Shown here: piece after piece, positions 20,974 through 33,090 of the stretch
Numbering within the stretch: the first letter of the stretch is position 1
Layout of the letters: the number at the start of each line of letters is the position of its first letter
Assembly (NCBI GenBank): GCA_947471745.1
Contig: CANJKZ010000139.1
Location: 1,998,501-2,062,500 of the forward strand
Direction of reading: 5' to 3'
From: Closterium sp. Naga37s-1
Lineage: Eukaryota > Streptophyta > Zygnematophyceae > Desmidiales > Closteriaceae
DNA: 64,000 bases
Notes under the pieces: generated by a model
Told to the model about the DNA's origin: nothing
Database searches by the model: none
The model's input: only the letters and a program-made list of their open reading frames with translations
Position numbers and translations under genes: made by a program

Positions 20974-21201
20974 CTACCGCCTTTTAAATGTTCGACCTCT
21001 TGTGCCCTCGAGGCAGTAAATTAAAGCTGCAACCGCTTTTGATTCTTTAAGTGAATCTCTGCAGTGGATGTAGTGGAATTTTACCATTACAGAGGCAAAA
21101 TTTCTCGAGCTTGCCTTTGCCTTAAGAAGAGCCTTGAAGTCGTCGTGCGGAATAGCTTGATAAGGTTCGGGGATTTGACTGTCGTCGACCGGGTCTGGCA
21201 T
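20974..21201 (-). CDS. Hypothetical host exon fragment
   Basis: A 75-codon open frame starting MPDPVDDSQIPEPYQAIPHD that looks protein-like in composition. A second protein-like stretch lies upstream on the same strand at 21284-21450 (TTSDYHLLESNWNPFDEEEA, then RVCEVKGKLTNNPKCGQ). An acceptor-like AG precedes the first and the two could be exons of one gene, but no phase-consistent join was established. I do not recognise either. The right-hand neighbour is E4. Confidence 0.22.
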   Translation of the reverse strand: MPDPVDDSQIPEPYQAIPHDDFKALLKAKASSRNFASVMVKFHYIHCRDSLKESKAVAALIYCLEGTRGRTFKRR

Positions 21202-21944
21202 GGCAGTGCGGTGCGTGGATGGCTCTCAGATGGCCCAGGGGGGGAAACTTCAGCATGCCTGCTCTATGGAGTAGGCTCGTGTGTCAATGGCAGTTGAGGA
21301 ATGTCTGGCCGCACTTCGGGTTGTTGGTGAGCTTCCCCTTCACTTCACAAACCCGGTTAATAAAGCTGCGATTTTCTGCACCTGCCTCTTCCTCGTCGAA
21401 TGGATTCCAATTGGACTCCAAGAGGTGGTAGTCGCTTGTGGTTGGAAGGGCTGCAGTGCAGGAGAAAACGCTCGGGCTAAAATGAACAAGAGAGTAAAGA
21501 AGAACTACCATAGGTGATAGAATTCTGATCGCAAAAACTGCTTCACTCTCAAAGACACCGCAAACAACATGGCATGGTCTGAGAACTAACCCACACGTGA
21601 ACAAATCCAAAGGCCAGACGACCCAAATTGCCTAACAAATGGCATTTTCCATCACAATCAAGGCTAACAACCCAAGGTTACAAGTGTCGACCTTCAGAAG
21701 CATCTCCGACAGGACCGTTGATGAGTTATGTAACGTCGCGCACAACAGTGCCTTTGGATTGGAAGTTATATGCACACCATCATGCAATATATTTATTTCC
21801 CATGTCAAAACCGCGTGAGCTAATATGGTTTTCAAGGCGCCTCAACAACCATACACGACCCAGCATCCCGTAGTTTTTGCTGCATAAAAAGTCATTGTTG
21901 CCTTCATGTCTGCCAGCCTTGGTCCCAAAGGTCGATACCGATCA

Positions 21945-24900
21945 GCCAGCTCAGAGAGAGTTTCGGCTCGGACTTTCCTGTTCTGCGTCTGCACTCCGAC
22001 AGAGGTGGAGAGTTTTCCTCCGACCTTCTGCGAGCCTTCTGTCGTGCGGAGGGCATCCGCCAGACGTTCACGCTTCCGGCCTCTCCACAGCAAAATGGGA
22101 TTGCTGAGCGCCGCATTGGCATGGTCATGGACGTCGCTCGTACGTCCATGATCCATGCGGCTGCTCCCCATTTTCTGTGGCCGTTCGCGGTTCAGTACGC
22201 GGCGCATCAGATCAACCTCCAGCCCCGGGTCTCCATGCCGGAGACCACCCCTACTCTGCGGTGGACGGGGAAGGTTGGCGATGCGTCAGCGTTCCGTGTC
22301 TAGGGATCTCGAGCTTTCGTCCGCGACTTGTCTGCGGACAAGCTGTCCTCCCGTGCTGTTCTCTGCGTCTTCCTTGGCTTCCCCCCTGACGCGCCTGGTT
22401 GGCAGTTTTACCACCCCACCTCGCGCCGTGTTCTGTCCTCTCAGGACGTCACGTTTGACGAGTCGGTTCCTTACTACCGTCTCTTCCCCTACCGCACTGC
22501 CCCCCTCCCCCCCCCGCCGCTCTTCCTCGCGCCAGGTCCTCCCCCGGTAGACCCCCTCCCCCCTCAGGGTCCTGCCCCCTCAGGTGTGTCCCAGGTAGAC
22601 GCAGTCGAGCCTGTCGAGGTAGCTGTTGACTCTGGTGCTGCTAGGGGTGCTGAGCCTGCGGGTGCCGGGTCTGGGGGTGCTGAGCCTGAGCGTGCGGAGC
22701 CTGGGGGTGCTGAGCCTGGGGGTGCTGAGTCTGGGGGTGCTGAGCCTGGGGTTGCTGAGTCTGGGGGTACGGAGCCTGAGGGTGCTGAGCCTGCGCGTGT
22801 GGCGTCTGGAGGTGCTGCGCCTGGAGGTCCTTCGGGTGCTTCGTCCCGGTGGGAGCCACTCTCTCTACAGCAGCTGCGCGAGTGGTTTGCTCGGCGCTGG
22901 AGCCGTGCTGCTGGAGCTGGTGGTGCTACGGGCGCTAGAGGTCCTGCTGCTGCTGGAGCTACTGGGGGTTCTGGAGCCACTGGTCCCGGAGGTGCTCGTA
23001 CTGGAGGTACTGGAGCTGCTGGGCCTGGTGGTGTTGCTGGGGCTGGAGCTGCTGGAGGTGCTGGAGCTGGCGGTACTACTGGACCTGGTGCTGCTGGAGG
23101 TGCTGGCCCTGGCGCTGCTGGGGCTACTGGGGTTTTTGGTGGTCCTGCTGGAGCTGGAGCTGCTGGAGGTGCTGGAGCTGGAGGTGCTGCTGGAGCCGGT
23201 GCTCCTGGGGGTGCTGGAGTTGGCGCTACTGGAGCTGCTGGAGGTGCTGCTGGAGCTGTTGGTGCTGCAGGAGTTAGAGCTGACGCTGGGGGTGCTGGTG
23301 CTGTCCCTGCTGGTTCTGGAGGCGCTGCGCGGCCGCGGCCGTACTTCGTTCCGCTTCTTGAGCAGGTTCTTTGTCTCCCGCCTTCTACTGGTCCTGCTCC
23401 TTCCATAGAGTGTCCACAGCCTGTCCAGTCCGAGTCACAGTTACAGCCAGCCTCCCCACTGCCTGCTCCTTCTCCTTACACTGGTCCGACAAGAGGTCTT
23501 ACGGAGCGTCGTGAGCCTGAGTCTCGTCCTGCGTCGCCTGTTCGCGTTGTTCGCACTGGTCGTCGTGCTCCGCGTGAGCGTCCTCCTCCTGTCCCTGGCA
23601 CGCACCAAATGGCTCTGCGTCCTTCCACTGCTCCACAGCGTGTCCCTCTGCCGTCTCCTCATGCGTCCTCTCTTCCTGCCCTTGCTGACCCGGAGTCTGA
23701 CTCCCTTCGTGCTGCTAGTCCTACTGTCACGCGTCTCCTGGCCACTGTTGTCACTGACCCTTCCTTTGAGTCCACTGCTGCGTCTGCCTTAGTTGCTGAG
23801 CTTGTCGACTTTGCTGCTCACTGTCGTCTAGACTACGCCGCTAGTCTTGTTGCTGAGTCTGAGTCTGTCTGTCCTCCATCCGTCGGGGGTGAGTGTGCTG
23901 TTAGCACGGACGTCCTTGAGGACAGGCAGGAGGAGTTCCAGTGTTTTGCTGCTGCTTTACCTCATCTCGTGTCCATGCTGCTTGCCCCTGAGGGAGACCC
24001 AGATGCACCAGACATCCCGACCCCGCGCTCTTAAGCAGAGGCGATAGAGGGTCCCTACTCCTCTCAGTGGCAGACAGCCATGGACGCAGAGATGGCTTCC
24101 TGGAAGTCCACAGGCACCTACGTCGACGAGGTTCCCCCACCTGGGGCGAACATTGTCGATGGCATGTGGATTTTCAGGGTGAAGCGGCCGCCGGGTTCTC
24201 CGCCTGTCTTCAAGGCGCGTTACGTGGCTCAAGGCTTCAGTCAGCGGCAGGGAGTTGACTACTTTCAGACCTTCTCTCCCACCCCGAAGATGACCACTCT
24301 TCGGGTACTGCTGCACGTTGCTGCTCAGCGTGACTACGAGCTGCACTCTCTTGACTTCAGCACAGCCTTCCTACAGGGCAGCCTGCACGAGGAGATCTGG
24401 CTGCGCCGCCCACCTGGCTTCACTGGGTCGTTTCCTCCTGGTTCCCAGTGGAGCCTCCGGCGGCCAGTCTACGGTCTCCGCCAGCCGCCCCGTGAGTGGC
24501 ACGACACACTGAGGACTACGCTTGCGGCTCTTGGGTTTGCTCCTTCCACTGCTGACCCGTCGCTGTTTCTCCGCACCGACACTACTCTGCCGCCGTTCTA
24601 CATCCTCGTGTACGTCGACGACTTGGTCTTTGCTACTGCTCACACTGCTGGACTGGCCCACGTGAAGTCGGAGCTGCAGAAGAGACACACGTGCACAGAC
24701 CTGGGTGAGCTGCGCAGCTATCTTGGCTTGCAGATCACCCGGGACAGAGCACGGCGCACCATTACCTTGACTCAGTCACACATGGTGCAGCAGGTCCTTC
24801 AGCGCTTCAACTTCGCGTACTCCTCGCCTCAGGCCACTCCTCTGTCTACTCGTCACTCGCTCTCAGCTCTGCCTTCGGATGAGTCCGTAGAGCCGAGTGG

Positions 24901-25594
24901 CCCGTAGCCAGAGCTTGTTGGCTGCCTCATGTACCTGATGACCTGCACTCGACCTAACCTGGCATACCCTCTTAGCATCTTGGCACGCTATGTTGCTCCT
25001 GGGAGACACCGACCAGAGCACATGAATGCAGCTAAGAGGGTGTTGCGCTACCTGTGCAGTACGTCGGGCATGGGGCTCGTGCTTGGAGGACGGGCTCGAG
25101 TTGTCCTCACTGGTCACGCAGACGCTTCTTGGGTTGACGACTTGGCTACGCAGCGATCGTCACAGGGTTACACCTTCAGCCTTGGTTCCGGCTCTGTTTC
25201 GTGGCGGTCTACCCGCTCGTCTTCTGTTCTCACCTCCAGTTGTGAGGCTGAGATCTACGCTGGGGCCATGGCTGCACAGGAGTTACGCTGGCTCACCTAC
25301 CTGCTGACCGACTTGGGAGAGGCGCCTCGTTCTCCTCCAGTTCTGTACGTCGACAACAAGGCCATGCTGGCCTTGTGTCAGGAGCGCAGACTGGAGCACA
25401 GAACGAAGCACATTGCTCTGCGCTACTTCCTTGCTCGAGAGTTGCAGCAGCGTGGTCAGCTTCGTCTTGCTTACGTGGCCACTCGGGCCAACACTGCTGA
25501 TATCTTTACCAAGGCACTTCAGCCTTGTGATCATCAGCGCTTTTGTACTATGCTAGGTCTTGTGCCTACTTGGCCTCACTTGCTCACTTCTTGA
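21945..25594 (+). pseudogene. E4 integrase, linker, RT and RNase H with three stops
   Basis: One frame is maintained for about 3.6 kb, broken only by nonsense codons: TAG at 22301-22303 (Trp in E1), TAA at 24032-24034 (Tyr in E1) and TAG at 24905-24907 (Tyr in E1). Visible parts: integrase end (SPQQNGIAERRIGMVMDVAR, FLGFPPDAPGWQFYHP), a 700-bp GGAEP/GAAGAGG linker including LSLQQLREWFARR, RT (QTAMDAEMASWKSTGTYVDE, RYVAQGFSQRQGVDYFQTFS, YVDDLVFATAH) and RNase H (YTFSLGSGSVSWRSTRSSS, YVDNKAMLALCQERR, ANTADIFTKAL). Confidence 0.87.
22620..23330 (+). repeat. Glycine/alanine-coding repeat linker of E4
   Basis: Imperfect 15-bp units (GGGGGTGCTGAGCCT) followed by GGTGCTGGAGCTGCT-type units, encoding GGAEPGGAESGG and GAAGGAGAGG. 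It corresponds to the E1 linker. Antisense frames across it are composition artefacts. Confidence 0.8.
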
Positions 25595-25813
25595 CTTTGC
25601 TTGTACTGTGATCTATATATACCTGCACGTGCATGCTTACCCTTGCTAGGTTGAGATCACTGTCTTGCTTGTTCACCTTGATATATAACTCTGCATGTGA
25701 ACTGGCCTTGTGGCCTTGTACTTGTGCTCAGAATGCGTGGTGACGTCGTGATCCACCCTGAGCTTGCCCTTGCCTTGTTCTCTTGCTTGTCCCCCACTTT
25801 GCCTATGGGGGTG

Positions 25814-25932
25814 TGTCAGAACTACATTGTAGGCTGTAGTGGGGCACTCCTTATGGGGTACAGTATTGCTAGGTTTTGCCTATACAAACCTTGTACTGTC
25901 ATGTTTCTTGTCATTCCTCGTTCTATCTTTCA
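25814..25932 (+). repeat. 3' LTR of E4
   Basis: Starts TGTCAGAACT right after the polypurine tract CCTATGGGGGTG, contains TAGGCTGTAGTGGGG and TTATGGGGTACA as in the E1 LTR, and fades near CTTTCACA. The end is placed by similarity only. Confidence 0.65.
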
Positions 25933-25956
25933 CATTTTCGTCAGCGTGGAGTAGGA

Positions 25957-26199
25957 GAGCCCGATGTCAGGTGTGGAGACGAAGTACTGCAGGGCGCGCT
26001 CCATGTCCAGCTGGTTCTCAGCTACTGGCTTGCGGGAGTACTGTGCCAGTTGGCTGTCGATGTACAAAAGGTCGGGTCGACAGGTGACAGAGGCGAACAG
26101 TAGGCACCCTAGTTTCTGCTGGTACAGTTGGATTCATGCGGGCGACAGAGGTTTGTTGTCCAGTTTGTAGTTGGCACTGGGGGTGCGATAAGGAGTTGA
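25957..26199 (-). pseudogene. E6, distal part: Copia RT fragment
   Basis: Minus-strand translation gives the RT end region (QQKLGCLLFASVTCRPDLL, then QLAQYSRKPVAENQLDMERA). It is homologous to E7 at 39425-39620 and continues the E6 frame that breaks off at 31344. It lies left of the E5 insertion and shares the GTTGA duplication with the right-hand part. The RNase H end and 3' LTR of E6 are missing. Confidence 0.75.
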
Positions 26200-26451
26200 T
26201 GCTGGAGTAGGCTAGTGTTCGCTATGCATTTCATTTCGGCCTTATATTTTTTTTTCGGCCACTTTTAGGCTTAGTTTCATTTCTGGTTCATCTTAGGTTC
26301 ACTTTGCAGTTTGTCTCTGCATTGAACACGCCTTAGGCTCAGTTGGGGTTTCCCAACCCTAGCTTTCAAATGTCTCTCGACACTTTTTCCTAGTACAACT
26401 TTTCGACCCTATCTAACTCTCTCGCCATCCATGACTCCTCACATGTTAACA
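26200..26451 (+). repeat. 5' LTR of E5 (252 bp)
   Basis: Starts TGCTGGAGTAGGCTAG and ends CACATGTTAACA. Next to it is the primer binding site at 26452-26464. Confidence 0.92.
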
Positions 26452-27254
26452 TGGTATCCAGAGCGTAGTCCTAGGCGTTTCCTTCTTATCCGTATTTCTT
26501 AGATCATCTCAAGCCCTTAGGCCATTTCCGCGCTACTTAGCTAGACGGGCTTTTATTCTTTCTTCACTTTACCGTCACTCTTAGAATTCGCATTTTCCGT
26601 CACACTATACTCTCGCGGATTCCTTAATCTGGTCCGTAGCGCGCCGCCATACCGCCCGTATCACCCTCTCGCGCCTTCCCATTCTTCGAGCCTCCTTCTC
26701 CTCACATTTCAGGCGGTCACGTGCTCATTTCCGCCCGAAGCGCGCTCTGCCGTCCCCCCCCTCCCCCCTCCGTCCCGTCGCGCGCGTATTGCGCTGCCGC
26801 CGCCGCGCGCGCTTTGCACCGTCCAGCAGCGCACGCGCCTGCCTTTCCGTGCGGCGCGCCTGCCTTTCCTTGCGGCGCGCCCTGCCCTTCCTCAATCTGC
26901 CCCCTCCCTCACCCTCCTCCTCCTTTCCTCTCTCCTTTGTGCTTCCCCCCACTACCTCACCTCTTCCTCCCTTTTTCTCTCCTCATCTGCTGCAGCTCGC
27001 AGCTACTTGTGGCGCGCCCTGCCCTTTCCACAATCCGCCCCTTCACCATCGTCCTCCTCTTTTCTCTCCCACTGGTTCCCTCTCCACTATCTCACCCCTT
27101 CCTCCACCTCTTTACTCTCTTCATCTGCTGCTGTTGGTAGCTGATTGTGTCTTGTAGCTGTTGCTCTTCCATACCTTCCCTCCTCCTAAATATCCTCCCC
27201 TCAACTGCTCAACTGCAAACGCTTACTCAATTCTCCCTCCTCCTCTTGTTTCTC

Positions 27255-27430
27255 CCTTCAGCGGCGCAGCAGCAGACTCCTCCGCCGCTATCCCTCCTCC
27301 TCTTGTTTCTCCCCTCATCGGCTCAGCAGCAGACTACTCCGCCATTATCCCTCCTCTTATGTCTCCCCTCAGCGGCTCAGCAGCAGACGACTACACCATA
27401 TTCCTCCGCCTCTTATTTCTCCCCTCAACT
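27255..27430 (+). repeat. Tandem repeat in E5 leader or gag position
   Basis: Three to four copies of a unit of roughly 55-65 bp containing CCTCCTCTTGTTTCTCCC, then CAGCAGCAGAC. It sits where gag should be. Confidence 0.75.
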
Positions 27431-27829
27431 GCTCTGCTTCTGTCTCCTTCCCCTCCTATGGCGCCCATTCTTACGACTCCCTCTCGTCCTCGCCGGTACT
27501 GCCCTCTCTCTCCTGCTGCTGTCCCTCATCCTTTACCCCTCCTTCCCCTACCCTATGCGTCATCCGCTCCCCTCTCTCCCACTTGGACCTCTCCTCCTGT
27601 CTCGTTTCTACAGTATCACCAGCGTCGCCAGTCCCCTGCCCCGCCATCGCTTTCCGTCGCGACTCTTGGTGCTGATGCTTTTCCCTCTGCTCTCAGTGTG
27701 ACCATGCCTTCTTATACTAGCATTCTTGGTGCTTCTCCTCTCATGGACCATCGCTTTGCCATGCCATTTCTTCCTTCTGCTCATAGCGTTGTCTCTCCAT
27801 ATCCCTGCTCTACAGTTGCTGCTCTCTCT

Positions 27830-30800
27830 CTCCCTCGCACCTTGGACTTTGTCCTCGACAGTGGTGCTACTGACTCTGTTTTTCGTGATGCCGGTGTTCT
27901 TCATTCCTTTCCCCGCCCTCTCTTTATTCATGGAGCTGGGGAGACCATGACCCTGACATGCACTGGCACCTCCTCTCTTCCCTGTCCTGCCTCCCCCTCT
28001 GGCGCAGTCACTTGCCTCTATGTTCCCTCTTGTCGTCATAACCTTCTCTCCCTCTCCGCCCTCCAATGCCTTGGTGTGCGAGCGAGTTCCCCGCAGGTGA
28101 ACTATACTGTGATCTTCATTACCAAGACCGGCATCTCGCTCGTTTCACCCTTTCCCCTACCTCTCGTCTCTATACCCTCCGTGTTTCTCTCCCCTCGTCT
28201 GCGCATCACACTTCCCCTACTTCCGCTCCACCCGTTTCCTCTTGCGACTGTCGCTCTCTCACCCAACCTACCCTTCTTCTCCATCATCGTCTCGGCCACC
28301 CAAACTTCCCTCTCCTTCGCAGCATGGTCCATTCGAAGCTGCTTCATGATCTTCCCTCCTCTCTCCTGCCCCTTCCTCCCTCTCCCGCCCCTCTATGCAC
28401 TCCTTGTGTTCAAGCCAAGCTTTCTCAGTCTCCTCATCCTTCTTCCCCTTCTGCCTCCCCCCAGCCTCTTGATCTCGTGCATATGGACCTTTGGGGTCCC
28501 TCCCCAAATGCCTCCCGACAAGGTCATCGTTACTTTCTCCTTCTCGTTGATGACCATTCTCGCTTTGCCACTGTCTATCCCCTTTGCGCCAAATCTGACG
28601 CCCCTTCCCTCATCATTCGTTGGGCTGAACAGGCTCGCCTTCGCTTCGGGCGTCCTGTCGCGTGTTTCCACTCCGATGGTGGTGGCGAGTTCTTTAATCA
28701 TTCTCTCTCCTCTTACTGCTCCTCTCATGGCATTCGCCAAACCTCGACCCTCCCGCACTCTCCTGAACAGAATGGTGTTGCCGAGCGTCGTAATCGCACT
28801 CTCATGGAGATCACTCGATTCGCTCATGTCCTCGTCAATCCAGCTGATCGGGCACGTCAGGGTGGGAAACTCGCTCCTAAGACGCAGCTCTGTGCATTCA
28901 TTGGCATCAACTCTGATTGTCCTGGCTACCTTTTCTATGCTCCCTCCTTTCAGCAGCTCATTCGCAGCCAGTATGTCATATTTGACGAGAATCGCTCTCC
29001 ATTCCTCACTCCCCCTCCCACCCCTCCTACTCCTTCTCTCCATTGGTCTGACTTTGATCCGCGTCCCTCCGCTGCTCCCTCTGCTACCCAGTCCCCACGT
29101 CCTCTTCCCCCCGCCCCTGCTCCTCCTCTCCCACCTGCCCCCTCCGCCCCTCCTTCCGCCGTCACCTCAGGCAACTCTCCTCCTGCCTCTTCCTCTTCAG
29201 CTCCCATGCCCTCTCCATCGCCACCTCCTGATGCTTCCCTTCCTTCTGTTCCCCTTCCCCCACCCTCTCCGCGCCTCACTCGCTCCATGACCCGCACAAT
29301 GTCCAATTTTCAACACTCCGCCCTTTTCACTCATCTATCCTCTTCTCAGGACCCCAATCTCCTTGAAGTTCGGTTTGAGGCACTCTTCTCTGTTCACCCT
29401 GTCTCCCCTCTTCTCTGTGTCACCATCGGCGACTTCAGCAATTCACCCACTCTTCTCTCTGCCGACACTGCCGCCATTCCCATCCCCCAGTCCTATTCCG
29501 AGGCCGTTTCTAGCTTTCACGCCACTGAGTGGATGGCTGCCATCATTGCTGAGTGTGAGGCGTTCACTCGTACCCATTCCTACTTCGACTCTGTCCCCCC
29601 CCCTGGTGCCACCATTGTCAAGGGCAAATGGGTCTTTTGTGTCAAGCAGTTGCCTGGGGAGCTTCCTCTCTTCAAAGCCCGTTATTGCGCCAAAGGCTTT
29701 ACCCAGCATGAAGGCATTGACTACTTTGCCACTTACTCTCCCACTACTCATCTCCCCACCCTTCGCCTCCTTCTTGACCTAGGTGCTCGCTGGGATTGGG
29801 AGATCCATTCTATGGATGTTTCCAATACTTTCCTTCAGGGCGAGCTTCATGAGCGCATTTTCCTTGAGCGCCCCGCCGGTTTCCTCGCCCCTTTCCTCCA
29901 GGCACCGTTTGGGTGCTGAAGCGCCCTGTGTATGGCCTCAAGCAGGCTCCCCGCGAGTGCCATGCCAAGCTCGCCTCCACTCTTCACTCTCTTGGTTTCT
30001 CCACCTCTACCTCCGATCCCAGTCTTTTCATTCGCACTTCCCCTCACAGGCTTTACATTCTTGACTATGTGGACGACTTGGTGCTGCTTGCTGAGGATTC
30101 TACCGATTTGGCTGCTGTCAAGAAGGCCCTGCAGGCGCATCTTCTGTGCAAGGATCTCGGCGAGCTCCGTCACTATCTTGGCATGGAGATTCATCGTGAT
30201 CGTGCTGCCCGCACCATCTCTCTCTCTCAGTCGTTCTACATCCACTCCATCCTCCAGCGGTTCGAGATGTCCAAGGCCAAACCGGTCTCCACCCCTCTTA
30301 CGTTTAACCATCAGCTCACTGCCCCTACCATCCCTGCTCCCTCCTCAGAATTGCGACCCTATCCAGAGCTCGTTGGGTCACTCATATATACTATGATGTG
30401 CACTCGCCCCGATCTTGCTTATCCCCTCAGTGTCCTCTCTTGCTTTGTTGGCCTTGGTCGCCACACTGACGTGCACTGGGCGGCAGCCAAGCGCGTTCTC
30501 TGCTATCTTCGCGCTACATCTGATCTTGCACTCACTCTTGGTGGCTCTTCTCCCCCCGTTCTTTCCGGTTACAGTGATTCCTCCTACGCTGATTCTCGCC
30601 CTGATCGCCGCTCCTCTCAGGGTTATGGTTTTACTCTTGGCAGTGGTCTCATCAGCTGGCGCTCCACTCGTTCATCCTCTATCTGTCTTTCCACCTATGA
30701 GGCTGAGTTGTACGCAGGCACATTGGCAGCTCAAGAGGCTTGCTGACTCTCCTTTCTCCTTGCTGAGCTTGGTCACTCTCAGCAGTCTGTGATGCTTTCC

Positions 30801-31052
30801 TGTGACAATGCGAGCATGATTCATCTCACTGAAAATCCTGTCTATCACGCCCGCACCAAACACATAGAGGTCCGCTACTACTTTGTGCATGAGCTGGTGC
30901 AGTCTGGTTTCCTCGGCCTTCGCAAGGTGGCCGCCGACGCCAACTTTGCTGACATTTTCACCAAGGCACTCCTTCGTGCGCCACACCGTTTCTACGTCCG
31001 CGCGCTTGGTCTCATTCGTCTCGCCACTTTTGGAGTTGTTCCGGTTCGCTAG
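27830..31052 (+). pseudogene. E5 protease, integrase, RT and RNase H (frameshifted)
   Basis: Protease in one frame (LDFVLDSGATDSVFRD) to about 28075. A frameshift then leads into GAG-pre-integrase (LLLHHRLGHPNFPLL, CTPCVQAK) and integrase core (HMDLWGPSP, FHSDGGGEFF, SPEQNGVAERRNRTLMEI). About a hundred residues usually found after this point are missing before NPADRARQGGKLAPKTQLCA. RT begins IPQSYSEAVSSFHATEW and KARYCAKGFTQHEGIDYF. A second frameshift near 29900 precedes KRPVYGLKQAPREC and YVDDLVLLAED. A TGA near 30743 replaces the Trp after LAAQEAC, and RNase H then continues (CDNASMIHLTENPVYHARTK, FADIFTKALL) to a stop at 31052. Confidence 0.87.
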
Positions 31053-31088
31053 GTGTTCTGTTCTAGAGCTTCACCTAGCGTGGGGGTG

Positions 31089-31338
31089 TGTTGGAGTAGG
31101 CTAGTGTTCGCTCTGCATTTCATTTTGGCCTTATACAATTTTCGGCCACTTTTAGAGTTAGTTTCATTTCTGGTTCATCTTAGGTTCACTTTGCAGTTTG
31201 TCTCTGCATTGAACACGCCTTAGGTTCAGTTGGGGTTTCCCAACCCTAGCTTTCAAATGTCTCTCGACACTTTTTCCTAGTCCAACTTTGCGACCCTATC
31301 TAACTCTCTCGCCATCCATGGCTCCTCACATCTTAACA
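31089..31338 (+). repeat. 3' LTR of E5 (250 bp)
   Basis: Starts TGTTGGAGTAGGCTAG and ends CACATCTTAACA, with GTTGA immediately outside. Confidence 0.92.
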
Positions 31339-31343
31339 GTTGA

Positions 31344-32951
31344 GAGTGGTGCGGGCGAAGTTTTGAAGCGCTCCCCCAGCTGCTCTGCGTACTTGGAGGC
31401 TGACAGATGGATTGCTTCTGGCGCGTAGGTGATGTTCAGCCCCAGAAACTGCGTGACGTTATGGTTGATGGTGATGTCAACGCGCTGCGCCAGGTTTTCC
31501 TCGAACTGATTGAGAAGCTTGTTGCAGGTGCCGGTGTACAACAGGTCGTCGACGTAGACTGTCAGGAAGATGTAATCGCCGTTGAAGTGGAGGCGGTACA
31601 TTCCCAGGTCGTGCGGCAGCTGCCTGAAGCCGATCTCCAGGAGTATCTTGTGCAGGTGCTGCTGCCAGAGGCGTGGCGCCTGTTTTATCCCGTAAAGGGA
31701 TTTCTTCAGCTGGCAGACCCTTGGGTCTCCTTCCCCGTAGGTGTGTGGTTGCTCCACGAAGATTGTCGCATCGACCAACGCATATAGAAATGCGTTCTTG
31801 ACGTCGATCTGCCGCATTGGAAGATGCTTGGCGGCAGCGATGGCGAGCAGAATTCTCACAGAGGTATGGCGGCTGACAGGGGCGAAGGTCTGGTCGAAAT
31901 TGATGCCGTGGTGCTGGTCGTAGCCGCTTACGACCCAGCATGCTTAGAAGCGTTCGATCGTTCCGTCAGCGGCGGTTTCCAGGCGAAAAGCTCACTTTCC
32001 ACTTAGCACCCTCCTCCCCTTTACTGCTGCACGATCGACTAGAACCCAGGTGTCACGAGACTCCAGTGCTTTTAACTCTGCATCCATAGCCGCACGCCAC
32101 TCCTTGGCGTGGGGGCCGGTTAGGGCCTGGCGCGGGTTCTTGGGCTCGACGATTCGCGCGATGGTAGTGACAGCCGTGTGCAGGCCGAGAAGCTGCATGC
32201 CTGTAACATTAGAGGCCCTTTCGGTTTCCTGAGCGGTGACTTCCACCACGTCGTCATCATCACTTTCGTGGGCGGGTGAGGTGGTGCTTGGCGGAGCACG
32301 GCGACGTGATGGTTCTGGCGCGAGAGCGTCGTCGCTGTCATCGTTGTCGTCATCGTCGCGCGGGCGAGGAGGTACGCCGGGATGTTCGTCGGCGGGGTCG
32401 CGGTCGAGTGCTGCTGCTGCTGCTGCCTTGTCCTCTGGTGATGCAAAGCTGCGGCCGTTGTTGGTGTAGGCGCGTGCGACTTTACCGCGCTGGTCCTCGA
32501 TCCACTGCTGCAAGGTGAGTTGCTCATAGAAGAATATGTCGCGCGCAGGTACGATCTTGTTAGTGTCGATGTCAAGAACGAGCCAGCCTTTGTACTCGTG
32601 ACTTAGCCCCAGGTGGACTCCCCAGCGTGCGCATTGGGTGAACTTGCCGATGGTGGCGGAAGTCGGCCGGTACTGCACCACACACCCCCAAACCCTCAGC
32701 TTGGAGGTATCTCCCCCTGACTCGGTCCACTTCATGTGTAGGGAGAGGTTGCCCCTGTTGGCCTTGGTGGAGAGGAGGTTGTGCAGGCGTACGGCGTGGT
32801 TCATGGCGTATGGCCAGTACTTCTTGGGTAGGCCGGACTGGTTCATGAGGGCGCGCAATTTCGTCATGAGGGTGCGGTTGACCCTCTCAGCGATGCCTTG
32901 CTGCTGGTGAGCGTAGAGGAGTGAGATTTGATGCTTGATCCCTTTCTCCAC
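31344..32951 (-). pseudogene. E6 integrase C-terminus and RT
   Basis: From 32951: KHQISLLYAHQQQGIAERVN and RTLMTKLRALMNQSGLPKKY (integrase Glu region and following helix), KLRVWGCVVQYRP, an acidic linker with a poly-Asp run, then RT start (GPHAKEWRAAMDAELKALES, DTWVLVDRAAVKGRRVLSGK). A frame break follows, and from about 31859 RT continues: ILLAIAAAKHLPMRQIDVKN, SLYGIKQAPRLWQQHLH and YVDDLLYTGTCN, to the E5 target site. Confidence 0.82.
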
Positions 32952-33090
32952 GAGGAGCCCTTCCAGCTCGTTGCTGCGAAATTCCTTGGCGTCGTCGGTC
33001 TGCCAAGTTTTCAGCTTCTTGCCTGATTCCCGTTGCGCGTGTGCGAGCCAGATGCGGAAGATCTCAGGAGCCTTGGAGCGGACGTCGACG

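Larger units (their letters stand above)
21945..25932 (+). mobile_element. E4: 5'-truncated Ty1/Copia element
   Basis: Plus-strand element of the E1/E2 family. It starts abruptly inside the integrase (LRLHSDRGGEFSSDLL) with no LTR, leader, gag or protease, and runs through integrase C-terminus, linker, RT, RNase H and tail to a 3' LTR beginning TGTCAGAACT at 25814. The right edge meets a fragment of E6 near 25957, so the exact LTR end (about 25932) is uncertain. Confidence 0.85.
26200..31338 (+). mobile_element. E5: Ty1/Copia element inserted into E6
   Basis: A 5.1-kb plus-strand element with LTRs 26200-26451 and 31089-31338 and a 5-bp duplication GTTGA (26195-26199 and 31339-31343). The left LTR is followed at 26452 by TGGTATCCAGAGC, an initiator-Met-type primer site, and the right LTR is preceded by the purine tract TGGGGGTG (31081-31088). 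By eye the LTRs differ at about a dozen sites plus a short indel (about 5%), the oldest of the paired elements here. Coding order is protease, integrase, RT, RNase H. No zinc-knuckle gag was found. Confidence 0.92.

Noticed and set aside
21842..22207. A 121-codon minus-strand frame at the start of E4
   Set aside because: Antisense of the integrase; the same antisense frame appears wherever family members carry this region (for example 10-735 in E2).
22564..23406. Alanine/proline-rich frame antisense to E4
   Set aside because: Antisense of the glycine/alanine linker repeats. The sense strand carries the Copia frame.
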